Shown here: positions 43,209 through 52,349 of the stretch, piece after piece
How positions within the stretch are numbered: the stretch's first letter is position 1
Layout of the letters: every line of letters begins with the position of its first letter
Source: Candidatus Palauibacter soopunensis
GTDB taxonomy: Bacteria > Gemmatimonadota > Gemmatimonadetes > Palauibacterales > Palauibacteraceae
NCBI RefSeq assembly: GCF_947581735.1
Contig: NZ_CANPVT010000027.1
Location: 1 to 64,000, forward strand
DNA: 64,000 bases
Direction: 5' to 3'
Translations under genes and position numbers: made by a program
Notes under the pieces: model-generated
Database searches by the model: none
Told to the model about the DNA's origin: nothing
Seen by the model: the letters and a program-made list of their open reading frames with translations, nothing else

Positions 43209-44483
43209 GTGAAACGTCGAACGCTGATCAAGACCGTGGGGACCGCGGCGCTGGGCTCGAGCCTCGGCGCGTGCTCCCCCGCGTGGCGCCGTTTTTCGCC
43301 GGGCCCCACCGCCCCGAGCCTCCCCCTACTCCGCGTCGCGCCGGACCGCGTCATCCGGACCACCGTGGGTCTCAGACCTTTTCGGCCGGCCGGATTCCGC
43401 GTGGCCGCGGAGCGGCTGGACGAGAAGACCGTCATCCACAACTACGGCCACGGCGGCGCGGGGATCTCCCTTTCGTGGGGGACGGGACGGCTCGTGTCCG
43501 AACTGGCCGAACCTCACCCTTCGCGGCAAGCCGCCGTCATCGGAGCCGGCGCCGTCGGCCTCGCCACCGCGCGGCAGCTCCAGCGCCGCGGGTTCGACGT
43601 GACGATCCATGCGCGCGCCCTCCCGCCCGACACGACCTCGAACATGGCCTACGCGGGGTTCTCGCCGCTCTCCAACCTCGTGTCGGCCCCGGAACGGACT
43701 CCGGCCTTCGACGCTCAGTTCGACCGGGCCGTCCGCGCCTCCTACGAGCAGATGCAACTGTTCGCCGGCGCCGGACGCGGCGTGTCGTGGATGACGACGT
43801 ACACCTGGACGAACCGCCTCTCGAATCGGCGGGCGGAAGATTCGGGACTCGACGAGACCGAGAGCGGCCTCGACCCGGACGTCGACGTGGGAGCCACCGT
43901 GCTGCAGCCGGGAGAACACCCCTTTCCCGGCACCTACGCCCTCCGCAGGCCCACCCTCCGCATCGAGCCGTCGATCTATCTCGACCAATTGATGGAGGAG
44001 TTCCTCCTCTTCGGGGGACGCGTGCGGATCCGGAATTTCGAGACCCCCCGCGACCTCATGTCGCTCGACGAACCGCTCATCGCCAACTGCACGGGTCTCG
44101 GCTCCCGAGCCCTGTTCGGCGACGAGACGATGACCCCCATCAAGGGCCAGCTCACCTTCCTCGCCCCGCAGCCCGGGATCGACTACAGCCTCGAAGGCAG
44201 CGCGCCGGGCGGCGGCCGCATCGGGATCCTCCCGCGCTCGGACGGGATCGCGCTCGGACACGTGATGGAGCGCGGCGACTGGAGCCTCGAACCGATCGAG
44301 GAGGCGGTCGCGACCCGGCTGGATCGCGCAGGCCGGCTCATGGCGGCGATGGCGGACCACCCCTCGGGACTCGGCGGGGTCGCCGCCGTACCGCGGCCAC
44401 CCGCGCTGCGCGACGCGCTCAAAGACGATCCCGTCCCGACGACCCCGCCCCCGGTCGAGAGCTTCTTCGACATCGAGTCCTAG
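43209..44483 (+). CDS. Tat lipoprotein, D-amino-acid-oxidase-like with permuted motif order
   Basis: A 424-residue flavoprotein. The N-terminus has a twin-Arg signal with lipobox (VKRRTLIKTVGTA...SLGAC), so it is exported folded and lipidated. In DAO and D-aspartate oxidase the Rossmann motif is at the N-terminus and the GLRPxRP and HNYGHGG motifs near the C-terminus. Here the order is reversed: TTVGLRPFRPAGFRV and VIHNYGHGGAGISLSWG (about 51-91) come before AAVIGAGAVGLATARQLQRR (Gly112-x-Gly114). Substrate-domain sequence (NMAYAGFSPL, IEPSIYLDQLMEEFLLFGG, NCTGLGSRALF, MTPIKGQLTFL) follows. It probably oxidises a D-amino acid or related amine. GTG 43209 is the likely start; the ribosome-binding site is weak. 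Confidence 0.82.
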   Translation: MKRRTLIKTVGTAALGSSLGACSPAWRRFSPGPTAPSLPLLRVAPDRVIRTTVGLRPFRPAGFRVAAERLDEKTVIHNYGHGGAGISLSWGTGRLVSELAEPHPSRQAAVIGAGAVGLATARQLQRRGFDVTIHARALPPDTTSNMAYAGFSPLSNLVSAPERTPAFDAQFDRAVRASYEQMQLFAGAGRGVSWMTTYTWTNRLSNRRAEDSGLDETESGLDPDVDVGATVLQPGEHPFPGTYALRRPTLRIEPSIYLDQLMEEFLLFGGRVRIRNFETPRDLMSLDEPLIANCTGLGSRALFGDETMTPIKGQLTFLAPQPGIDYSLEGSAPGGGRIGILPRSDGIALGHVMERGDWSLEPIEEAVATRLDRAGRLMAAMADHPSGLGGVAAVPRPPALRDALKDDPVPTTPPPVESFFDIES

Positions 44484-44504
44484 CTGCCCGTCGAAATCCC
44501 CGCG

Positions 44505-45188
44505 TCAGTCGCCGAACCGGTCCGCCAGCCGTTTGCGAAGCCTGCGCCCGATTGCCTCGAGCACGGCGGCGTCTTCGTCCGCGACGCCGCGGACCGAGAG
44601 GGCGACGCCGGGCGCAATCTCGATCCGCGCCCATCTCTCCACCCCGCCCGGGGGATCGTCGCGGCAGCCCGCCAGCTCCCGGAGCGCGACCAGCAACGCC
44701 GCCAACTCCGGATCGTCGGCGGGAGGCGCCGCCGCTTCACGAGGCCAGTCCGGTTCCTGCTCCCGTACCATCAGCCTGTCCTCGGGCGCGGCATGCCGCG
44801 CCCGAGGGGCGGCGAAGGCGACGGGCGCCTCGTGCCGTTCCGCCACGTCCTGCGTTCGTAACGGAGACTCCGTTCGGGCGGACCGGGCGGAGAGGAGATC
44901 GGCGGTCACCGCGATCCGTCCATCCGCCACGCCCGTGATCAGTTCCGGCGACGATCCCTCGAACACGGCGCCGATCTCGCGGAGCGCAGTCGCGGGCACC
45001 CTCCCCGCCCCCTCCGCCTCGCGAACCCGCCGAATGAAGAGGAGGCGGTCCCGCACGAGCTTCGGATAACGGGTCTTCGGCCCCCTCCGGCCGACCCGCG
45101 GAAGCAGTCCGACCTGCACGTAGTAGGCGATCGTGCGGCGGCTGAACCCCGTCTCCTCTTCCAGTTCCCGGGCCGTGTAACTGCGCAT
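44505..45188 (-). CDS. MerR-family transcriptional regulator
   Basis: A 227-residue regulator with an N-terminal MerR winged helix: YTARELEEETGFSRRTIAYYVQVGLLPRVG and FIRRVREAEGAGRVP. The C-terminal part is longer than in metal sensors, rich in Ala/Arg/Pro, with a helical end (LAALLVALRELAG, ADEDAAVLEAIGRRLRKR). No Cys-rich metal site is present, so the effector is unknown. It is divergent from the ARPP-1 gene, which it probably controls from the 127-base gap. Confidence 0.85.
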   Translation of the reverse strand: MRSYTARELEEETGFSRRTIAYYVQVGLLPRVGRRGPKTRYPKLVRDRLLFIRRVREAEGAGRVPATALREIGAVFEGSSPELITGVADGRIAVTADLLSARSARTESPLRTQDVAERHEAPVAFAAPRARHAAPEDRLMVREQEPDWPREAAAPPADDPELAALLVALRELAGCRDDPPGGVERWARIEIAPGVALSVRGVADEDAAVLEAIGRRLRKRLADRFGD

Positions 45189-45246
45189 GCCGTTTTCCGC
45201 CGTTCCGGTTCGAGTGACGTATACTGTCGTTTACAGATGACAACCG

Positions 45247-45275
45247 TTGACTTACCCGAACCTCCTCCTTACTGT
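45247..45275 (+). promoter_or_regulatory. promoter of the ARPP-1 gene
   Basis: TTGACT (45247-45252) and TACTGT (45270-45275) are separated by 17 bases. An AAGGAGGGG ribosome-binding site (from 45303) and the ATG at 45316 follow, giving a leader of about 35 bases. Inverted repeats flank it: CTGT-N5-ACAG at 45224-45236, and ACTGTCA/TGACAAT at 45271-45277 and 45293-45299. These are candidate MerR operators. Confidence 0.6.
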
Positions 45276-45315
45276 CAACAGCGTATCAACACTGACAATA
45301 TCAAGGAGGGGAGAG

Positions 45316-46323
45316 ATGAACCAGATCACGACGGCCATCGCCAACCTGGAGATCGGCGAGCCGACCTTCCGCGGCGGACTCACGGTGTTCCCCCTGCTGT
45401 CCCCGGAGACCTCGGATCTCGATTACCTGCTGCTGGGAGATGGGCTGCGCGAGAACCGGGTCACCGTGCGCGAGGTGTCGATGGGGGGCAGCGTCCCCGA
45501 TCTGGAGGTGGAGAACCGGGCCGACCGTCCCCTCCTCATCGTGGACGGCGAGGAACTCGTAGGCGCCAAGCAGAACCGCGTCGCCAACCTCACGCTGCTG
45601 CTCCCCGCCGGGAAGACGACGATCATCCCGGTCTCCTGCGTGGAGCAGGGCCGCTGGTCCTACGACAGCCCCGGGTTCCAGGTGACGGACCGGCTGCAGT
45701 TCGCGAGCGGCCGCGCCGAGCGATACGCGAGCGTGCAGGAGTCGATGCGCAGCGAGGGGATGCGACGCTCCGACCAGAGCCGGGTGTGGAGTTCGATCGA
45801 CGACAAGGCCGTGGCGCTGGAGGCCCCATCGGAGACCGGCGCCATGAGCGAGATTTTCGAGCGTCACGCGACGGCGTTGGACGACTACGTACGGGAGGTG
45901 GAGGCCGCCCGGGATCAGATCGGCGCCGTCTTCGCGGTGGCGGGCGGCAGCTATGGACTGGACCTCTTCGACCGTCACGCCACCCTCGCCGCGTTCCTCC
46001 CCAGGCTCGTGCGCAGCTACGGCGTCGACGCGCTGGAGAGGCGCTCGGAGGAGGACACGGCGGCGCCGGCCTCCGCGGCGCGGGACTTCCTCGATCGCCT
46101 GCGAGCGGGAGCCTTCGATGACCACTCCGCGGTCGGGCTCGGGCGCGATGTGGGGATCGTCGCCGAACGCGCCATCGGGGGCGCGCTCGTCGTGGACGAC
46201 ACCATCGTGCACCTGACGGGGTTCTCCAACCCCCGGGCCGGCCGCGGCGAACGCGCCGGAGAGGAGGTGTACGCGAATTACCACCAGAGGCGCGACGCCC
46301 TCCGCCGGCGGCACGCGAGCTAG
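45316..46323 (+). CDS. ARPP-1 family protein
   Basis: A 335-residue cytoplasmic protein that I match to the ARPP-1 domain family (ARG and rhodanese-phosphatase superfamily-associated protein). Key segments: AIANLEIGEPTFRGGLTVFP, FPLLSPE, RPLLIVDGEELVGAKQNRV, NLTLLLPAGKTTIIPVSCVE, GRWSYDSPGF. The C-terminal half is helical (FERHATALDDYVREVEAARD) and ends with the family's LVVDDTIVHLTGFS. Function is unknown; the family has been linked bioinformatically to stress or nucleotide signalling. Strong ribosome-binding site and promoter. Controlled, I infer, by the divergent MerR protein. Confidence 0.75.
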   Translation: MNQITTAIANLEIGEPTFRGGLTVFPLLSPETSDLDYLLLGDGLRENRVTVREVSMGGSVPDLEVENRADRPLLIVDGEELVGAKQNRVANLTLLLPAGKTTIIPVSCVEQGRWSYDSPGFQVTDRLQFASGRAERYASVQESMRSEGMRRSDQSRVWSSIDDKAVALEAPSETGAMSEIFERHATALDDYVREVEAARDQIGAVFAVAGGSYGLDLFDRHATLAAFLPRLVRSYGVDALERRSEEDTAAPASAARDFLDRLRAGAFDDHSAVGLGRDVGIVAERAIGGALVVDDTIVHLTGFSNPRAGRGERAGEEVYANYHQRRDALRRRHAS

Positions 46324-46386
46324 TAGTTTTGGTGCGACCCGCCAGCGCGTTGGCGGCGTTCCGGCTAACGATCGCGTGGAGGACGG

Positions 46387-47616
46387 GTGAAAGCTCCCGG
46401 GCGGGGCCGCGAGGCGGCGATGGTCTTCATCTTCATCACCGTCTTCATCGACGTGCTGGGGATCGGGATCATCGTCCCCATCCTCCCCGAACTCATCAAG
46501 GAGTTCACGGGCGGAAGCACCGCGCGGGCGGGACGCTGGTTCGGGGTGCTCGCGGCGACGTACGCCGTCACCCAGTTCTTCTTCGCACCCATCCTGGGGT
46601 CGCTCTCGGACCGGGTCGGGCGCCGGCCCGTGATCCTGATCTCGCTGTTCGGTCTCGGGATCGACTACATCATCATGGGGCTCGCGCCCTCCATCGGCTG
46701 GCTCTTCGCGGGGCGCCTCATCGCGGGCGTGATGGGCGCGAGCATCACCACGGCGAACGCATACGTCGCCGACGTGTCCGAGCCCGAGAAGCGGGCCCGG
46801 AACTTCGGACTCATCGGCGTCGCGTTCGGCCTCGGGTTCATCTTCGGCCCCGCCATCGGGGGCGTGCTGGGCGGCATCGACCTCCGGCTCCCCTTCTTCG
46901 CGGCGGCGGGACTCGCCCTCGTGAACGCGCTGTACGGCGTCTTCGTCCTCCCCGAATCGCTGCCGCCGGAGAAGCGCGACGCCTTCAGCTGGCTGAAGGC
47001 CAACCCGATCGGGAGCCTCTTCGTGCTGCGCTCGTATCCGCTGGTGGCCGGGCTCGCGGTGTCCTTCGTGTTCATGATCCTCGCGCAGCGCGGCCTCGAG
47101 ACCGTCTGGGTGCTCTACACCGGTCACAAGTTCGGCTGGGACGAACTCGCGAACGGCCTGTCGCTGGCGCTGGTGGGACTCATGGCGGCCATCGTCCAGG
47201 GAGGACTCGTTCAACCCATCATCAAACGCACCGGGGAGCGCCGCGCCATCCTCGGCGGGCTCGCGCTGGCCGTGATCACGTACCTGGGCTACGGCCTCGC
47301 CACGCAGGGGTGGATGCTCATCGCCTTCATCATCTTCGGCTCCATCGGGGGCGTCGCGGGCCCGGCCCTCCAGAGCCTCGTAGCGGGAGCCGTGGAGCCG
47401 CAGGACCAGGGGAAGGTCCAGGGCGGCCTCCAGTCGCTCATGAGCCTGACGAGCATCATGAGCCCCCTGATCTTCACCAGCCTCCTGTTCAGCTACTTCA
47501 CGTCACCCGCTGCCCCAGTGGAGTTGCCGGGCGCGCCCTTCCTGCTCGGCGCCGTGATGTACGCCACGGCGTTCGTGCTCGTGTTCCGCCTCTTCCGCCG
47601 CATCCCGGCCGCGTAA
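46387..47616 (+). CDS. MFS drug-efflux transporter, TetA-like
   Basis: A 409-residue major-facilitator protein with twelve predicted helices. The motif A loop is GSLSDRVGRRPVIL after TM2. VFIDVLGIGIIVPILPELI (TM1) and GLIGVAFGLGFIFGPAIGG (motif C of drug-proton antiporters) place it with TetA/Bcr-type exporters. The substrate is not determined. GTG 46387 with GGAGG just upstream is chosen; ATG 46420 is the alternative. A CCGCCA/TGGCGG stem at 46339-46356 may end the ARPP-1 transcript before it. Confidence 0.87.
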   Translation: MKAPGRGREAAMVFIFITVFIDVLGIGIIVPILPELIKEFTGGSTARAGRWFGVLAATYAVTQFFFAPILGSLSDRVGRRPVILISLFGLGIDYIIMGLAPSIGWLFAGRLIAGVMGASITTANAYVADVSEPEKRARNFGLIGVAFGLGFIFGPAIGGVLGGIDLRLPFFAAAGLALVNALYGVFVLPESLPPEKRDAFSWLKANPIGSLFVLRSYPLVAGLAVSFVFMILAQRGLETVWVLYTGHKFGWDELANGLSLALVGLMAAIVQGGLVQPIIKRTGERRAILGGLALAVITYLGYGLATQGWMLIAFIIFGSIGGVAGPALQSLVAGAVEPQDQGKVQGGLQSLMSLTSIMSPLIFTSLLFSYFTSPAAPVELPGAPFLLGAVMYATAFVLVFRLFRRIPAA

Positions 47617-47688
47617 CCGGTCGACGACCCGTTCGTACGGACACCCTCGGGCCGACCCGCGCCGCGCACGCTCGCGGACCCGGCGCCG

Positions 47689-49851
47689 CTATTCGGACGC
47701 GCCGAGTTGCTGGAGGAGGAAGGCGAGTTCCATCGCGGCGTTGCGCACGTTGCGGGTGAAGGAGCGGCCGCCGGCGTGGCCCGTGCGCTCGTCGTAGTCG
47801 AGGATCACCGGCAGGCCGGAACTCGAGGCGGCCTGGAGGCGCGCGGCCATCTTGCGGGCCTGCAGCGGGGGCACGCGCGTGTCGAGGTCGCCCTGGGTGA
47901 GCATGACGGCGGGGTAGTCCACGCCATCGCGCACGTTCTGGTAGGGGGAGAAGGTGCGGAGGACGTCGAACTCCTCGGCCACGGCCGCGTTCCCGTACTC
48001 GAGGAGCGCCGGCATGTTGTTCGTGTCGGTGAACTGGTAGAAGCGGACCATGTCGAGGTCGGGCAGGCCGCAGTAAACGGCGCGGAAGAGGTCCGGCCGC
48101 TTCGTGAGGGAGGCGGCGACGAGCAGCCCGCCGTTGCTCCCGCCGCGGATCGCGAGCCGGTCCGGGTTCGTGTATCCGTTCTCGACCAGCCACTCGGCCG
48201 CGGCGATGAAGTCGGCGAACACGTTCGGCTTGTTCTCGAGCATGCCGGCCCGGTGCCACTCCTCGCCGAACTCGCCTCCGCCCCTCAGGGTCGCCATCGC
48301 GTACACGCCGCCCTGCTCCAGCCACGCGGCGGCGCGGGCGTCGAAGCGGGGCAGCAGGTTCACGTTGAAGCCGCCGTACCCGTACAGGAGGGCGGGGCTT
48401 TGCCCGTCGAGAGCCAGTCCCCGGCGGTGGGCGACGTACATCGGGGCCCGCGTCCCGTCCTCCGACGTGTACCAGACTTGCTTCAGCTCGTACTCCGAAC
48501 CGTCGAAGGGGACGGATGACGGCCGCCACGCCTCCGTCTCCATCGTCTCGAGGTCGAGCTTGAGGATGGCCGGGGGAGTGAGGAGCGATGTCAGCGTGAG
48601 GAGGGCTTCGTTTCCGTCATCTCCGTGCGAGCGCAGCGTCGCCACGTGGTGCGCGGGAATCGGGATCTCGCCCTTCACGGCGGCGTCCGGCCCGTAGCGC
48701 ACGATCCGGCTGCTCACGTCGCGCAGGTAATCGGCGTACAGGTCGTCGCCGATGAACCGGTATCCGGTGAGGAGATCCTCTCCCTCGGGCAGCACTTCCC
48801 GCCACTGCGCCGGATCCGGGTCGGGATTCTCCAGGTCGACGGCGAGGATCCGGTTCCTCGGCGCGTCCAGGTTCGTGAGCAGGTAGAGTTCGTCGTCGAC
48901 GAAGCGGGTGCTGAAGCGGGCGGGGGCGCCGACGATGAGCGGCACGGGCGCCGTCCCGGCGCGCACGTCGTGCAGGTAGACATCCGTCCGCGCCCAGCCG
49001 TGCTGCACGGTGTAGACGTGCCACCGGCCGTCGCCCCCCTGCGAGAAGCCCACGAACCTCTCGGGGCCGTGCCCCTCCCCGAACAGCTCCTCGTCCTCTT
49101 CCAGGTCGGTCCCGAGCCGGTGGTAGCGGATCCGCGCACCGGTCTCCCGCGACCGGCGGCTGTAGTAGAAGCCCTCCCCTTCCGGATCGAAGGAGACGTT
49201 CCCGTACAGGTAGGTCGGCAGGCGGTCGGGCAGATCCTCGCCGCTCTCCAGGTCTCGGACGCGGTACTCCCGCTCGTCCCGGCCCCCGTCCCGGATGGCG
49301 TAGATCATGAGGCGGCCGTCCGGCGAGAAGTCGATGATGCTCACGCTGGTCGTGGCGTCGTCGCGGAGGTCGAGCGGGTCGATGACGACCTCGAACTCGC
49401 CGTCGGGATCGACTGGAGCGTCTTCGGGCTCGTCCGGCGCCGGGCGGCGGTAGATCGCTCCCACCTCCCGGCCCCGCTTCCGGAACGAGAAGTACTCGTA
49501 GTCCCCCGCCCGGCGCGGGAAGATCGCCCCGGGCGCGTCCATCAGCTCGCGAAGCCTGCCCTCGAGACCCGCGCGCAACGGCGTGTCGCCGACGATGGAC
49601 TCCGCGTACGCGTTCTGCTCGCCGATCCAGGCACGGGTCTCGGGGCTTTCCTGGTCCTCGAGCCACCGGTAGTCGTCCGTGAACTCGACGCCGTGCAGGG
49701 TGTCGACGACGGGAATCCGGGCGGTCTCGGGCGGGGGCGGCCAAGCCTCACACGCCGCCACGCAGACGGCGAGGGCGGCCAGCCGAAGCGTCAGGAGAGC
49801 GCGGCCGACGGGCACGGCGATGGCGCGGGCGCGGGGTGTCGAGTCCGCCAT
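47689..49851 (-). CDS. prolyl oligopeptidase (S9A), lipoprotein
   Basis: A 720-residue S9 serine peptidase. The N-terminus ends in lipobox VCVAAC, so it is probably membrane-anchored. The propeller half starts with VEFTDDYRWLEDQESPETRA. The hydrolase half carries catalytic Ser in RGGSNGGLLVAASL, Asp in QGDLDTRVPPLQA and His in ERTGHAGGRS, with YGYGGFNVN as the oxyanion region. It cuts short peptides after proline. AGGAGG precedes ATG 49851. It follows the copper-monooxygenase pair on the same strand with a 20-base gap. Confidence 0.93.
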   Translation of the reverse strand: MADSTPRARAIAVPVGRALLTLRLAALAVCVAACEAWPPPPETARIPVVDTLHGVEFTDDYRWLEDQESPETRAWIGEQNAYAESIVGDTPLRAGLEGRLRELMDAPGAIFPRRAGDYEYFSFRKRGREVGAIYRRPAPDEPEDAPVDPDGEFEVVIDPLDLRDDATTSVSIIDFSPDGRLMIYAIRDGGRDEREYRVRDLESGEDLPDRLPTYLYGNVSFDPEGEGFYYSRRSRETGARIRYHRLGTDLEEDEELFGEGHGPERFVGFSQGGDGRWHVYTVQHGWARTDVYLHDVRAGTAPVPLIVGAPARFSTRFVDDELYLLTNLDAPRNRILAVDLENPDPDPAQWREVLPEGEDLLTGYRFIGDDLYADYLRDVSSRIVRYGPDAAVKGEIPIPAHHVATLRSHGDDGNEALLTLTSLLTPPAILKLDLETMETEAWRPSSVPFDGSEYELKQVWYTSEDGTRAPMYVAHRRGLALDGQSPALLYGYGGFNVNLLPRFDARAAAWLEQGGVYAMATLRGGGEFGEEWHRAGMLENKPNVFADFIAAAEWLVENGYTNPDRLAIRGGSNGGLLVAASLTKRPDLFRAVYCGLPDLDMVRFYQFTDTNNMPALLEYGNAAVAEEFDVLRTFSPYQNVRDGVDYPAVMLTQGDLDTRVPPLQARKMAARLQAASSSGLPVILDYDERTGHAGGRSFTRNVRNAAMELAFLLQQLGASE

Positions 49852-49871
49852 TTGCGCCTCCTGTCAGGCGG

Positions 49872-50747
49872 TCAGGGGGTGACGGTCACCCGGACGTAGG
49901 CGTTGCTCCAGCAGCACTGGTCGCCCCCGGTGCTGTCGTTCGCGTCCCAGTTGTCGACGCGCGCGCGCAGGACGTATTCGCCCGGCGCGCCGAACGTCGC
50001 CGCGGTCGTCGTCTCGCCGGTCCCGCCCTCGACCGTGATCTGCCACGGCTCGAACGCCACCGGCGCGGCGGGCCCCTGGTGCTTGAACCAGGTCACCTCC
50101 ACGTCGACCACCTGGTTCACCATGTCCTCGGGGTCGCGGACGGAGATCTCCTCGGTCCACAGCTGCAGCGTCAGGGGCTCGCCCACATTCGCGCTGCGCG
50201 GCTCGCCCCACACGCCCTGGACGTGCTGGCCCGCCTCTCCCTCGGGGTCGAAGCGGACGAGGGGCGGCACGGACCCCATGGCCCGCGGCCCGTAGTCGAG
50301 TTGCAGCGCGGGCGAGAAAGTGCGCGCCGGCACGGAGTAGGTCACGCCGTTCGTCGTGATCGTCCACACGATCCGCTGCTCCACATCCTCGTAGGTCGCG
50401 GGCACGGTGACCGAGAACACGCCGCGGTCCCGGCGCGGGCGCACCGGGAAGTGCGTCGGCTGCATCCCGTCGAACTGGTGCGGCTCGATGTGGTTCTCCG
50501 CGCCCAGTGGGACGTCGAGGACTTCCTCCCGGTTCAGGTTGAAGTAGCCGAACGAGAACGTGAAGGAGCCGTCGTCGTTCCGGTACCAGCCCTCGAAGAA
50601 GGGCGCCACCGGCTCGCCCTTCGCCGGGATGGGCGCGAGCGGAAGGCGCTGCACCTGCTGGGCGTGAACGGGCGCCGACAACCCCATGGGGGCGGCCGGC
50701 GCCAGTTGTGCGGCGACCAGGACGGCCGCGATACGTACGCTGTGCAT
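49872..50747 (-). CDS. secreted beta-rich protein, unknown
   Basis: A 291-residue exported protein (signal peptide ending APVHAQ) not assigned to a named family. The sequence is beta-rich: FEGWYRNDDGSFTFSFGYFN, RGVFSVTVPATYEDVEQRIV, VDVEVTWFKHQGP, and a C-terminal segment like a PKD or Ig fold (GAPGEYVLRARVDNWDAND) ending GDQCCWSNAYVRVTV, where adjacent Cys may be oxidised. It starts eight bases after the cytochrome/copper monooxygenase gene, so the two are probably co-expressed. It may be a partner or substrate-binding protein for that enzyme. Confidence 0.65.
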   Translation of the reverse strand: MHSVRIAAVLVAAQLAPAAPMGLSAPVHAQQVQRLPLAPIPAKGEPVAPFFEGWYRNDDGSFTFSFGYFNLNREEVLDVPLGAENHIEPHQFDGMQPTHFPVRPRRDRGVFSVTVPATYEDVEQRIVWTITTNGVTYSVPARTFSPALQLDYGPRAMGSVPPLVRFDPEGEAGQHVQGVWGEPRSANVGEPLTLQLWTEEISVRDPEDMVNQVVDVEVTWFKHQGPAAPVAFEPWQITVEGGTGETTTAATFGAPGEYVLRARVDNWDANDSTGGDQCCWSNAYVRVTVTP

Positions 50748-50755
50748 GCCCCGGT

Positions 50756-52150
50756 TCAGTTGCGGTTGTCGTTGCTGTCGACGCCGTCCTCGTCGGTCGT
50801 GAGCTTCGCCTCCCGCTCCTCGACGAGCCGCTGGTAGCCTTCCTCCGTGAGGTGCGTCACGGCGAGCCACGCATGCGACATCTCGTCCCCGGTGCGAGAG
50901 CCGCGCGCGTACCAGATCTCCGGATCGGGGGTCAGTTCGTTCTCCGCCGTGTTGTCGTACCACCCGGTCATGACGAGGACCGTCCCGGGCGGCAGCAGCG
51001 GCGCCACGTCATCCTCGTAGATGTAGCTGTGATGCCAGCGGGCGTCGAAGTCCGTGACCATGCTGATGAGCTCGAGCCTGCCATCGGGGTAGAGCGCCTG
51101 AATCGACATTGCGTGCAGATGCACATGCCCGTGCGGCTGGAAGCTGTCGAGCCTCACCGGGTGGTCCCAGCGGTGGAATCCCTGCGTCATCGCGGTCCCT
51201 CCCGGCGCCAGCGCGATATCTCCCCTCAGAGGATAGAGGCGCAGATCCTGCTGGAACTCGGGTTCGTAGCCCTCTTCGTGGAACCAGATTCCGAGTTCGA
51301 CCTGATCGCCGGGCACCTCGTACCCCATGGGATAGTAGTGCGCGTCCCACTCGATCATGTCGTTCGCCTTCAGCATCCGTCCCGCGTCCGTGGGCACGAT
51401 CTCGCCGACCTTGCCCATCGCGTACTCCGACAGGCTCTGGATGCGCTGGTACTCCCCTTCCTCGTTGAGCCTGAGCAGACGCGGGATCGCGTGGTGCACG
51501 ACCTGACGCCCGGCGGGGAAGGAGGGACGCGTCTCGAACGCCATCACCCAGCGGTCCTCGTCGAGGCCCGTCGGCACCCGCGGCCGCCACCACGTGTCGC
51601 CGCCCTCGGCCGGGACGTCGAACGGCTTCGACTTGATCACGTGATCGGGCGGGCCGATGAGATCCTCAAGCTGCCACTTTTGCTCGGTCGGCCAATCGAT
51701 CGGCGGCGGCATGTCAGCCGGGTCCCCTTCGGGAGCGCCGGCGTCGGCCCAGGCGACGATCGTCTCGATGTCCTCTTCGCTCAACCGCCAGTCATCCTTG
51801 ATGTTCTGGATGCCGACGCCCGTGTCGAGGTGAAACGGCGGCATGAGCCGCTTCGCGACCAGGTCTTTCATGCGAGACGCCCACCGGCGCGTGTCGCGGT
51901 AGGTGAGGAGGGACATCGGCCCCACGGATCCCTCTCGATGGCAGATCTGGCAGTTCGCCTGGAGGATGGGGGCGACGTCCTTCGAGAACGTGACGTCGAC
52001 CTCCGCCGCGGCGCCGTTCACGCCGTTCGCCGCCGGTCCCTGTCCCGCGAGGCCCCCGGACGTGAGCCCCAGGGCAACGGGCACGATGAAGACGGCGATG
52101 GCCGCTGCACGCGACCAGGCATGGCTCGAGTGACTATGCGATCCACGCAT
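50756..52150 (-). CDS. cytochrome c fused to a copper monooxygenase-like domain
   Basis: A 464-residue exported protein. After a signal peptide comes a cytochrome c-like domain with heme motif Cys67-Gln-Ile-Cys70-His71 and a distal Met candidate in AKRLMPPFH. The remainder resembles a peptidylglycine-monooxygenase type copper enzyme: GRQVVHHAI (His-His), QPHGHVHLHAMS (HxH), GWYDNTAENEL, and GDEMSHAW, where Met would be the CuM ligand. I infer that heme c feeds electrons to a copper oxygenation site. A GGAGGAGGA site precedes the ATG. Substrate unknown. It diverges from the PQQ alcohol dehydrogenase. Confidence 0.78.
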   Translation of the reverse strand: MRGSHSHSSHAWSRAAAIAVFIVPVALGLTSGGLAGQGPAANGVNGAAAEVDVTFSKDVAPILQANCQICHREGSVGPMSLLTYRDTRRWASRMKDLVAKRLMPPFHLDTGVGIQNIKDDWRLSEEDIETIVAWADAGAPEGDPADMPPPIDWPTEQKWQLEDLIGPPDHVIKSKPFDVPAEGGDTWWRPRVPTGLDEDRWVMAFETRPSFPAGRQVVHHAIPRLLRLNEEGEYQRIQSLSEYAMGKVGEIVPTDAGRMLKANDMIEWDAHYYPMGYEVPGDQVELGIWFHEEGYEPEFQQDLRLYPLRGDIALAPGGTAMTQGFHRWDHPVRLDSFQPHGHVHLHAMSIQALYPDGRLELISMVTDFDARWHHSYIYEDDVAPLLPPGTVLVMTGWYDNTAENELTPDPEIWYARGSRTGDEMSHAWLAVTHLTEEGYQRLVEEREAKLTTDEDGVDSNDNRN

Positions 52151-52230
52151 GAGGCATCCTCCTCCAGATGGAACTGCTCCGCTGCCGCTGCCGGCGACTC
52201 CTTATTTAATACACCGATACATTGCGAAGA

Positions 52231-52257
52231 AACGTCGCCTGCGTGCAAGGAGACGTT
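52231..52257. promoter_or_regulatory. inverted repeat in the divergent intergenic region
   Basis: AACGTCGCCT (52231-52240) and AGGAGACGTT (52248-52257) form a 10-base inverted repeat with one mismatch and a 7-base loop. It lies between the copper monooxygenase and PQQ dehydrogenase genes and could be a shared operator. An A/T-rich patch just left of it (TTATTTAATAC, 52202-52212) may hold a promoter element. Confidence 0.4.
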
Positions 52258-52349
52258 GCGTCCCGGGAAACGCGCGTCCACGATGGGGTGTTATCCTTGC
52301 CGTACACGGAACGGCGAACGGCGGAAGAAAGAACAGCGAGAGCGGACGG

